Source of the DNA: Neurospora tetraspora
Taxonomy: Eukaryota; Ascomycota; Sordariomycetes; Sordariales; Sordariaceae
DNA: 64,000 bases
NCBI RefSeq assembly: GCF_033439725.1
Contig: NW_026944389.1
Location: forward strand, 3,501,001 to 3,565,000
Reading direction: 5' to 3'
Part shown: positions 1 through 8,065 of the stretch, piece after piece
How the letters are laid out: every line of letters starts with the position of its first letter
How positions within the stretch are numbered: position 1 is the stretch's first letter
Notes under the pieces: generated by a model
What the model saw: the letters and a program-made list of their open reading frames with translations, nothing else
Told to the model about the DNA's origin: nothing
The model's database searches: none
Program-made: the position numbers and the translations under genes

Positions 1-2
1 GC

Positions 3-137
3 TCGCACTTCGTCGTGATGGTTGTGTGCCCGCGCATGGGTATCGAACCAGCCGCCACGGCCCTTGCCAACATGCGCCGCTCGTTTCCCAACATCAAACA
101 TGTTCTGGTGGTCGGCATCGCAGGCGGGGTTCAAGTA
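3..137 (+). pseudogene. Fragment of NLR-type nucleoside phosphorylase (PNP_UDP_1) domain
   Basis: The frame starting at base 3 reads a stretch containing MGIEPAATALANMRRSF and VLVVGIAGGV. This is the pattern of the purine/uridine phosphorylase-like domain at the N-terminus of many fungal NLR-like proteins (variable AAATVA-NMRRSFPNI followed by a glycine-rich GIGGGV loop). The similarity stops right after the GGV loop, and the frame then continues into serine/threonine-rich sequence that does not match the family. The window edge cuts the left side. I infer a relic of an incompatibility or STAND-type gene that was rearranged together with the neighbouring retroelement piece. An alternative is the end of an exon of an intact gene lying mostly left of the window, but no good donor site is visible at the end of the similarity. 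Confidence 0.45.
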
Positions 138-754
138 GACAATGTCGCTCTCTCTCCTCCGTCGACTGGGACAACTTCTCCACCGCCGACGAGCTCCCTT
201 GCTTTTGCGTCGCAGGCTTCGCGGGTTGCAGAAGTCTTGGTGAAGAAATCCTGTATTTCAGAATCCATGGAATAGTTCCTTGCTGCGTCAAAACTCGGGG
301 CGGTGATGGTGATCTCGGACGATTCCTCCTTGGCGTGTTGGCTGGGTGAAATGACGAAGAAGAAAAAGAGAGAAAGAAGGGAGATGGAAGTTGGATAATG
401 CTAGACGCGGGGTTGCAAGTTACGCTTCATACAGGCGGGATGGGAGGTGGGACGAGGAGGGTTCCGTCCGGTCCGGTTATGGTGCGCGTGGACGTGCCCG
501 CGATGCCCGTGACCATGGTGATGGTGAGGCCTGTGGCTCCCATGCCCGTGGTCTCTGTGACAATCTGGGATTGCTGGGCTGGCGCTTCAGGTGTAACCGT
601 GACAGTGGAAGGGGCAGTTGCAGGAATGGGAGATTTTTTGTCTGCACCCGTGTCCGCTAAGGAGAGCCTGGCGTAGTATTGAGCCAGAAAGTCCTTTTTG
701 GATTGCGGATGAGACAGGTGAACGGGGTTAGTATGATCCATTGAGGCTGGTGCT
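138..754. other. Unassigned sequence between two gene relics, with a 104-residue minus-strand reading frame
   Basis: No family is recognised here. On the minus strand bases 741-427 form an open frame that begins MDHTNPVHLSHPQSKKDF and becomes Thr/Val/Pro-rich. Its start lies only a few bases beyond the point where the neighbouring retroelement integrase similarity fades. It may be the displaced N-terminus of another gene, or chance. Nothing else in the interval is supported. Confidence 0.25.
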
Positions 755-1499
755 GATCGCGTTGCAGGAGCTCATACGTGACGTCGCGGCCAGGGTGGCC
801 CGCGCCGGGGGAGTTGTGCTGGCGACTGATCAGCTGGAGCTGGAGTTCCTTGTCGTGGGGGTCGATGATGACTTTGTCCCGCCACTTCGCGATGCCGTTG
901 ACAGCGTGACACTCGGAGAAAGCGCGGTGGAAGACTTTCTTTGATGGTCGGAGGCCATTGGCGTCTCGACTCGTCCATCAAACAAGAGACGAGCTCTTGC
1001 AAAAAGATGGATGTCTCGTAGCTCGCGCGGATCAGGTCGTCGGTTGACTCATTTTCGAGGTCGTCTATGCCCAGCAAGCAGAGGGAGAAGCTGGCGGCTG
1101 GGTCCTCGAGGCAACCCCCCTCGAACCATGAGGGGTCTAGCAGGGCCTTCTTCCTCGCGATGAGTCTGTCGTCTTCTGCGTCGTTGGGGCGATCATTTGG
1201 CTTGTGACTCAAGGCATCTGGGCGGAGATTCTTGGAGCCCGGCATATACTTGATCAGGAAGTTGAACCGGGACAGGAACTGGGACCACCGCATATGGCGC
1301 TGGATGAGCTGCTTGTTGGTTGTGAAGGTCTGCAAATTCTTGTGATCTGTGAGGATGTCGAAAGGTTGCTGGGCGCCCTCGAGCTCTGGCCTCCACTCTT
1401 CCAATGCCTTAATAATGGCGAGCAACTCCTTGTCATAGACGTCGTAGTTGCATTCTTGAGCCGTGTGCTTTGCTGAGAAGTAGGCGACCGGGTAGAGAA
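755..1499 (-). mobile_element. Ty3/gypsy retrotransposon fragment (RNase H plus start of integrase)
   Basis: Read on the minus strand from base 1499, the DNA encodes a gypsy-type RNase H. It shows PVAYFSAKHTAQECNYDVYD, then DKELLAIIKALEEWRPEL, LTDHKNLQTF, MRWSQFLSRFNF and YMPGSKNLRPDALS. After a linker and one frame change near base 945, the integrase zinc-binding region follows (VIIDPHDKELQLQLI, then AGHPGRDVTYELLQRD). The similarity ends near base 755. No LTR, reverse transcriptase or integrase core is present, so it is an internal fragment rather than a whole insertion. Its base composition is normal, unlike the A+T-rich retroelement at the right end of the window, so it appears to have escaped RIP. 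It abuts the broken 3' end of the GT2 glycosyltransferase relic with no visible target duplication. Confidence 0.85.
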
Positions 1500-2960
1500 C
1501 TCAGACCATTCCGGGGATCTCTGGATTTGGCTAAGCTTTTCTTCCACCTTGCACGAGATCATGAGGGTTAAGTTCACGTTGGGTGCCTTCTTGAACTTGC
1601 CACGGCGCTGGAAACCGTTTTCGCCGTGTCTAGGGCGGGCAACCCAACCGATGCTGTGATCTGCATAGAACTCAATTCGTTCCTGGCGGTCTTCCTCGGA
1701 GATCAGTTGAAGACCATCGTCATTGATAAACATGTTTGTCGCACCGCCCTGGAGCTCGTACGTGGAGATGGCGTGCTTGATCGACTTGGCTGTAGGAGCA
1801 ATGACACCGGCGAGGCCTTCTTTGTAGACAGGACACTGCACCGTAACGTGAGGCAGGGTAGGGGTCTGCAGCCTCGGCGGCAGTTTGGCCGAGTAAAACT
1901 TTGAGTTGACCGAGAGCTGTTGAATAGGTCCAAATATTTGAGCCAAGCAGCCGATAATGACCTGAGCGAAGAATAGAGTGAAGAAGATTTGGACCTGTGC
2001 CAGGACGACGAGAGCAAGACGGACAAAGTCACCATCAACCATGACTTCAATAGCGAGCTGCCTCCAGGCGGACCTAAGGGATACTGTAACGATCAAGAGC
2101 GTGATGCTGACGAGATAGGTGTTGAGCAAGTGAACCGGTCGCTTTTCTCGTTTCGGCTCGCCGCTCTCCGCATCGACTTCAACGATTCGTTCCACCATGG
2201 GAGGAGCACTCTCCTCCTCGTCGTCAACCTCATTGCCGTCCTTCCATACGAGCTGCATGAGCGCTGACTCGATATGCTTGGCTCTGGGAATTAGATGGAG
2301 GGGATCGTCATCCTAAACGACGAGCAAGCCTTCTGAGGCAACAAAGGCCGCAAACTGATGTTTTCGGGCACGAAGAAGATCGTCGACGGTGGGAAGGATT
2401 TGGATGCGCAAGTCGTCGTTCAGAGGAACCTCGATAGCCTCCGGAGACCACTGTAGGGACGTTTTGATGACTCGTGAGTTGACCGTCATGGCACATTATT
2501 CCAAGCCCCTTGTCAGCACACAGCACCTGAACATATTCTGGGTAATCATTCTCACCTGGACGTTGAGCGCAGCACAGGCCGCAGCCAAGGGGGAATTCCC
2601 AAGTGCCGGCAGGCAGGTCATGTATCGACCTCTTGACTTTCGAAGCATCACGCCCTCAATCTCACCGCTGCCGCTTGCTACCCAGAGGTAGGAGCACTGC
2701 TGCTGATAGAGCCAGTTGACCATGACCTCATGCTTGATGTCTTCGAGCATTATCGAGCTCGTCGTCGACAGGAAGGAGCGTGCTTCCGAGCGGGCTCTGG
2801 CACTATAGTGGGCGTGAGGGAGAGCGAGTACATCGTGATTCGGAGTCAGTGGATTGAATATCGGATCCCCGGTGGCAGGTGGTCGACCTCGTTGTGGTTT
2901 CTCATTCTGTCCGGCAGCCGGCTCGGGCGTTTTTGCTATGAAATAACTCTTTAATCCCAT
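1500..2960 (-). pseudogene. Truncated family-2 glycosyltransferase (polysaccharide synthase-like), with in-frame TAG
   Basis: The start codon at 2960 opens with MGLKSYFIAKTPEP. I place exon 1 at 2960-2556 and exon 2 from 2450 downward, with a GTGAGA...CTACAG intron of 105 nt that keeps phase 0. Exon 2 has a WSPEAIEVPLNDDLRIQ segment, two membrane segments (around LLNTYLVSITLLIVTVSL and LVVLAQVQIFFTLFFAQVII) and the start of a GT2 catalytic domain (VTVQCPVYKEGLAGVI, then FINDDGLQLISEEDR), which would use a nucleotide sugar at the membrane. Two lesions are visible. Codon 181 is TAG (bases 2315-2313), where TGG would fit. At about 1499 the reading frame passes into gypsy RNase H sequence, removing the rest of the catalytic domain and the C-terminal membrane helices. 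It is divergent from the broken GT69 gene beside it. Substrate is not deducible. Confidence 0.7.
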
Positions 2961-3405
2961 GATGATGACGGCAGCCCGACCCTCCCCTTCCCTCTTATGG
3001 CTTAGTGGGGAATGATGGTTTTTTCGGTTTTTCCTAGACAAAAGGATGATCGAGGTGAGGTGAAGGTGCTGTGCGGACGGACCGAGCAATAAAGGTTGGC
3101 AATGAATAAATAACGAAAGCCCGCTAGACCGTGGTGCGATAATGTGCAGTTGTTGACGTTCGTTTCGTGCCCTAATTCACACAATGTTAGCCCGGAATAA
3201 AACGCTGTATTCCAAGCAGGCTCGGAAGTTTCTGAGGGTTCGATTGTTAATGTAGTTGAGGAGGGGCTCCGTCTCTCCCACCGAGATATCTTTTACTTGA
3301 ACCACGATTGCGACCATCACCGCCACCAGAGTGACCACAACCAAGCCCGCCAACAATGGTGAGTCCTTCAGTTGCCTTGATGTTATCTTTATCTGATGTC
3401 CTTCT

Positions 3406-4033
3406 GTGCCAGTCCCGAATCCGACCGTTCTCTCGGCCGCAAACCGCACTGCCTGCGTCGTCACAATCATGAACCCTGAAAAGAACCTTCCACGATTCGA
3501 ATATCCCGCCTTCAATCCTTTGCAATACGAATATCTTGCGGTCCAAGACGGTGATGGCGATGCTGATTCATCGGGGATCCAATACCTCTTTGCCCTCGAC
3601 CTCCGCGAATGCCTTCATCTGCTGCCCCGCTTCATTGGAAGCATCGTAGAAGCCATCCGGTTCTTCGGTCCACAAAGCTGTGCACTCTCCATCATAAGAG
3701 AGTAACTCCCATGACGGCACAGCTGAGGTCCTGGAGGCATTGCGTCCGGAGCTTGATTGCCTGACCACAGCATACTACTTCAAATCGGACGACATCAACC
3801 GGAAGCAAGGAGCCCGCATTGAGAAGCTCGCCGAACTCCGCAATCTGGCGCTGCAACCCATGCTCGGCCCTAAGGACTCGAAGCTCTATCCCGCCGAAGC
3901 AAATATGATTGTTATTTTCCTTAACGATGTTGCCGCTTACACAGACGATATTCTTGAGTTGGTCTATCAGCGTCGCTTCTTCGGTGCTGACATGATATGC
4001 GCTATGGATTGGACCTATGTCGGCCGCGACCCA
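3406..4033 (+). pseudogene. Broken GT69 (CMT1-type, alpha-1,3-mannosyltransferase-like) gene
   Basis: The plus strand encodes hallmarks of the CMT1/Cap59 family (GT69). First comes FALDLRECLHLLPRFIGSIV with FFGPQSCALS. After a one-base frame slip near 3688-3702 it continues as EALRPELDCLTTAYYFKSDD, ARIEKLAELRNLALQPML, VIFLNDVAAYTDDILELVYQ and GADMICAMDWTYVGRDP. The two parts are adjacent family segments, so an extra base rather than an intron explains the break. After GRDP (about 4033) the family similarity stops and the frame runs into unrelated A+T-rich sequence, so the C-terminal half is missing. The 5' end is unclear; a possible intron spans 3361-3413. The gene is divergent from the GT2 relic, with roughly 300-450 bp between them that may once have been a shared promoter. 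An intact relative lies at 33011-34307. Confidence 0.7.
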
Positions 4034-5358
4034 AGAACCCTAAAAAGAAGCTTTGTTTCGCTCTTGAATAGGACGAGCTGGTGTAATTTAGTGGAAAATC
4101 CTTCCAAGAAACCAGAACTCATATATAATAAAATATTAAACTCATAGAAACCAGAGTTGAAGATACTAAGCTAATTGTGTATATTCACTGGGCGGTGGGT
4201 GAAGTAACGTTACGGTAGGAATGTAAGGGCCGGCCTTACAGCCGGGGAAGGGGCGGCGGTTTCATTCGACAGAAGTCTCTACGGTTTTCTCTCGGGGAAT
4301 AGGTGAAGGACCTCATGCCCATTGGGCGCTTGTACATCACTCCTCCTAATATGCAATACTACCATCTATGCTGTGATAAATCATTCTAGAGCCAAACATA
4401 CTAAATACCTAGCTACTCTAACCCCACCCCCTTCTCTGGCTGCTAGCTTTTCTCGCTTGCAGGCCCTATTAATATTTGAGATATATAGTTATCAAGCCTG
4501 GCATGCTTGTTTTGTGGGGTAATATCCTTTTCTTTGCGGTTGAGGAACCCTAACCCTAATTCTGGCTCAGCCAGCACTAGGGTTAGGGTTCTGACCGCCA
4601 TATCTAGAAACACAACTCCCCACAATCACTATCGACTACATTTCCACACCTTTCCAAGGATTGATTGATTAAAGAGATGCGAGAAAAGAACGAGCAAACG
4701 CCATTTCTCAGCCCGGAACGGGAATCTGTCCCAACTTTTCTCTTGTGCCTACGTATGAAACGAGTTAGAAGGGGATTATTCAGCAATATCGAGTAAACGT
4801 TTTTAGCTCATTTTCGAGCAGTTATCATCTTCATCAACGGTTGTTAAAGCCTGGGAATGTGTTTAAGTGAGAGACACGCACTCGCTATCATTGCAGTATT
4901 GGTTGGCGTGAACGAGAATTGAATGCAAGAAAGGCCAGAGGTTCCTTGCAAGTTGCGACAAGGAGTTTCAATCCTGCTCGTGAACATTATTGAAAGTACA
5001 TACAAGAACACAACATCCCAGAAAAGCAAAATCATGGTAGCAAGGCATTAGCTTGGGAAGACAAATGGAGGAGGGTGCGAGTGGTTCAAGGCATAACGGG
5101 AGGAGGTTGTCACATCACAGACCCTAACCCTGATGGTGATCAATGATAAGACAGCTGGATCCACAACGTTTCTGTCGTCATTCTTACCGGCTTCGGAGGA
5201 GGGTTTTGGATTGTCATGATTATCAGCTTGAAATCTGTTTGAAAGACTCAAATCTACATTTCTTACTTCGTACATCTTCAGTATTCTCAGTATCCAACCT
5301 AAACCATCTTCATTTCCCGTCTTCTAATCTTTACGCCCATCTCGCCAATTACCCCACC
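4034..5358. other. Intergenic region with telomere-like motifs
   Basis: No gene is supported here. The stretch is A+T-richer than the flanking genes. It contains the palindrome described separately at 4536-4597 and another (ACCCTAACCCT) telobox-like site at about 5121-5131, upstream of the bisphosphatase gene. Confidence 0.5.
4536..4597. repeat. Telomere-hexamer palindrome (cruciform-forming)
   Basis: Bases 4545-4558 (two CCCTAA-type hexamers) are perfectly complementary, in inverted order, to 4578-4591 (two TTAGGG-type hexamers). The spacer contains a second perfect hairpin, CTGGCT-C-AGCCAG, at 4562-4574. Outside the hexamers GCGGT and ACCGC extend the stem imperfectly. The whole can fold as one long hairpin. 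TTAGGG is the telomere repeat of filamentous ascomycetes. The arrangement may be a head-to-head remnant of telomere addition or a fold-back element end. Confidence 0.7.
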
Positions 5359-6450
5359 ATGACAACCTCCCACAGTCTCAAAGCGGTTGCACCACCAGCA
5401 ACCCCCCTCACCGCGGCCCTCACCACCCGCCTCGCCTCCCTCCTCCCCTCCTCCTCCTCAAACTCCAGGGACAGCCTCCGCACCTCCGTCCTCCCCTCCC
5501 TCCTCACTGCCATCGCCGCCACCTCCACTGCCCTCCGCGCCGCCCAACACGTCTCCCTCGCCGGCTCGTCCAACTCCTTCGGCGACGACCAGCTCAACGT
5601 CGACGTGCTCGCCGAAGAAGCCATCCGGCTCTGCCTCGCACAATGCCCCTCCGTCGTCACCGCCTCCAGCGAAGAGGACCCCGTGGAGAAACCCGTTCAG
5701 CACACCGGCCTTCCGTTCCAGGTCGTCGAGGCCGAGCAGGATCGCACCCACGGCGAGGTCTACACGGTCGCGTTTGACCCGCTTGATGGGTCCTCTATTA
5801 TTGCGCCGAATTGGACGGTGGGAACGATTTTCTCGCTGTGGGATGGGACGTCAGCGCTGGGTGCTAGTCCGCGGGAGAAGCAGATTGGTGCGGTGTTGGG
5901 GGTTTATGGACCGAGGACTACGGCGGTGGTTGCGTTGAGGTTCCCGGGGGAGGAGAGGGGGGTTTGTTTTGAGGTTGGACTGTCGGATTCAAGCGAGGCA
6001 GGGAAGGGTCAGGAATGGGATCTCATCCGCTCTTCCGTCGCTTACGCCCCGCCGCCTTTTAAGACACGGTACTTTGCGCCTGCGAATCTGCGCTCGACTA
6101 ACACGCACGCGGCGTATGCTAAGCTGGTGTCGCACTATATGGCAGAGAACTACACGCTGAGGTACTGCGGTGGGTTGGTGCCGGATGTGGTGCATGCGCT
6201 GGTCAAGGGGCACGGAGTGTATCTGAGCCCGGTGACGGAGACTAGCAAGGCGAAGTTGAGGAGGTTGTATGAGCTGTTCCCGCTGGCGCTGGTGGTGGAG
6301 TGCTGTGGTGGACGGGCGGTAGACCCGGTGAGTGGGGAGGATATCTTGGGGGAGAAGGGGGTGGAGGGGTGTGATGAGCGTGGTGGGGTTGTGTGCGGGA
6401 CAGCGGAGGAGGTTGAGTATGCTAGGGAGGTGTTGTGCGGTCAGGATTGA
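5359..6450 (+). CDS. Sedoheptulose-1,7-/fructose-1,6-bisphosphatase family protein
   Basis: A single exon encodes 363 residues from the ATG in CCACCATGA at 5359. The in-frame sequence further upstream does not look like protein of this family. The FBPase-family metal-binding motif FDPLDGSSII lies near residues 139-148, preceded by a region of acidic residues (SSEEDPVEK) that should contribute metal ligands. The segment RYCGGLVPDVVHALVKGHGV followed by KAKLRRLYELFPLALVVE resembles sedoheptulose-1,7-bisphosphatases more than the classical gluconeogenic enzyme. The reaction is removal of the C1 phosphate of a ketose bisphosphate in the cytosol (Mg2+-dependent), feeding the non-oxidative pentose phosphate pathway. 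The 5' half is very C-rich and the 3' half very G-rich on the coding strand. Intergenic sequence 3' is about 300 bp before a Pol III gene on the other strand. Confidence 0.8.
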   Translation: MTTSHSLKAVAPPATPLTAALTTRLASLLPSSSSNSRDSLRTSVLPSLLTAIAATSTALRAAQHVSLAGSSNSFGDDQLNVDVLAEEAIRLCLAQCPSVVTASSEEDPVEKPVQHTGLPFQVVEAEQDRTHGEVYTVAFDPLDGSSIIAPNWTVGTIFSLWDGTSALGASPREKQIGAVLGVYGPRTTAVVALRFPGEERGVCFEVGLSDSSEAGKGQEWDLIRSSVAYAPPPFKTRYFAPANLRSTNTHAAYAKLVSHYMAENYTLRYCGGLVPDVVHALVKGHGVYLSPVTETSKAKLRRLYELFPLALVVECCGGRAVDPVSGEDILGEKGVEGCDERGGVVCGTAEEVEYAREVLCGQD

Positions 6451-6775
6451 GCGGTGGGGCTTTGTATGGATTTTATGACCAAGGGATGCATGTTGATGCT
6501 ACAATGTTGTGTTTGTCATGAGGATTATAGAGGTTCGGTGTTCACTTTATCAAGATACCGGTATAGCTTATAGAGACAAGAGTTTAGACAATAGATGACT
6601 AGAAAGACGTGGTACAGTTACACAATTGAGAGGCAAGACAATACACGGATGGAGTCTTTCAAGGCAAACCAGCAAAATCTTACGCTCATGTGCAATGTTT
6701 ATTTAACCAAGGAACAGCACAGAAAGACCAAATAAACGAAAGCAAAAAAAGAGGCAAAAAGAAAAAGAAAAAGTG

Positions 6776-6886
6776 TGGCCCGTACCGGACTTGAACCGGT
6801 AACTTCTATGCTGACAGCCGGCCGCATCTCGACACGACAGGCGATCAGGTAAGTAGTGTTGATCAATACCATTACACCAACGGACC
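6776..6886 (-). tRNA. tRNA-like Pol III gene with probable intron; isotype unresolved
   Basis: On the minus strand GGTCCGT pairs with ACGGGCC as a seven-bp acceptor stem. An A-box-like TGGTGTAATGG and a perfect B box with T-arm (ACCGG-TTCAAGT-CCGGT) are present. A discriminator A is followed within a few bases by runs of T on the minus strand (about 6772-6754), a Pol III terminator. The 111-nt length implies an intron of about 35-40 nt. I could not fold a standard D-stem and anticodon stem. The D-loop looks six nt too long, and no five-bp stem places a T at position 33. It may be a tRNA with an unusual intron, or a decaying copy. Confidence 0.55.
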
Positions 6887-7387
6887 ACGGAAAGGTGCGC
6901 AGGAGAGGGGTCTTATATACCCTAGACTCATAGGTCCGGCGGGAGTCGGGATCAAATGGTCAGTCAATCGCGAAGTGGTAAAGTGTTTTGCATATGCATC
7001 TTCGCCCTATTGGCGGTTCTCGAACTGAAGGGTATAATATCCAAAAGAGTGTGTCGAAATCCATCTCTGCCCGTTCTCGTAAACATCGTGAAATCATCAA
7101 GTGTGGGATGCCACAACCGGTTCATCCCATCACAAAAAAAGTGTAAAAATCCACACAGACCTAGCTTGGCCAAAGCCAGGTCCAACACTCAACCTTCCTC
7201 TCGTGACTCGCTCCTTAACTCATGGTTCCAACCCTGTCTGCGCGTGTGTTGAACGGCCCAAGTCCAGTGGCACATCCCCATCTTCACTTTCTCCTCCAAG
7301 ATAGCAGACATAAGCCGGCTTCCTGTCCCCAGTCATCCATTCTCCGGATGAATCCCTGCTGAATCTCCTCCATCACATCCCCCAACC
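6887..7387. other. Intergenic region, nothing recognised
   Basis: Between the Pol III gene and the 3' end of the Hce2-type gene I see only short frames on both strands without family resemblance, intron structure or repeats. Confidence 0.5.
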
Positions 7388-8021
7388 TTAGTTGGTAAAA
7401 ATAGCCCAGTCCACGCTAGTAGGCTGGAAACCATTGCAGATCATGTGTCCCTCAGCACCCACCCGCTTGTTGCCCTGGAACTTATTGATCGAGTCCCTCG
7501 TAAGATCAGAAATGTCCCTGCTCCCGACATTGACATTATAAGTACTAACGCTCTTGACACCAAACACACAAGTATTCGTAATAACGAGACGGCAATAGCC
7601 ACGGTTGAAGAACCTATCACCCCATGAGGCGACGAAGCGGCCGTGGTGCTGGGCGTAGTAGTCGCGAATGGAGGCGCAGTCGGAGACGAGGGGCGAGGCG
7701 CCCGAGGTCTTTTTAATGTAGGAGGAGGCGAGGCAGGAGTCGGCGTACTGAGCGCCGTCGTTCCACTCAAGACGCTTGGCGAGGGCGCCGGTGTTGACAG
7801 ACTGGCCGGCGGCATCCATGTCGATGGAGCGCTTGAAGGCGGGGTGGACGAGGACGGTGACGTTGAGGCCGTCGCTGCGGGTGAAGGTGTCCTCGACGTA
7901 GGGCTCGGTTTCGACGATGTAGGTGTAGCCGTCAGGGCTCACGGCTGTCTTCACCGCGGAAGGCGTGAGAGGAGCGGCGGCGGCAAACGCGCAGAGAGAG
8001 GAGGGCGGTAGAGAAGAGCAT
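7388..8021 (-). CDS. Secreted Ecp2/Hce2-domain protein with signal-peptide frame shift
   Basis: The C-terminal part matches the Hce2 family (named from Cladosporium Ecp2 and found in secreted fungal effectors and killer-like proteins). It shows ADSCLASSYIKKT, SPLVSDCASIRDYYAQHH, YCRLVITNT and ISDLTRDSINKF. Spaced cysteines suit disulfides outside the cell. A typical signal-peptide start (MLFSTALLSL) lies at 8021-7992, but it is in a different frame from the downstream alanine-rich stretch (CAFAAAAPL) that would complete it. The break falls in a CT-dinucleotide run around 7991-8001. The frame that is continuous to the mature domain can instead start at 8065 (MASITLKNF), with a weaker hydrophobic core. 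So this is either a recent slippage lesion, a sequence error, or a protein with an atypical leader. The role in host or competitor interaction is inferred from the family only. Confidence 0.6.
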
Positions 8022-8065
8022 TTTGAGAGGAGGGTTTTGAAGTTTTTGAGAGTGATAGAGGCCAA

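Noticed and set aside
30-60. tRNA-like B box (GGTTCGATACC on the minus strand)
   Set aside because: It lies inside the phosphorylase-type coding fragment and has no acceptor stem, A box or terminator.
3177-3515. Minus-strand frame with a hydrophobic stretch (LLAGLVVVTLVAVMVAIVV)
   Set aside because: It overlaps antisense to the 5' region of the GT69 relic and has no other support; the hydrophobic run is the shadow of a Thr/Ala-rich plus-strand stretch.
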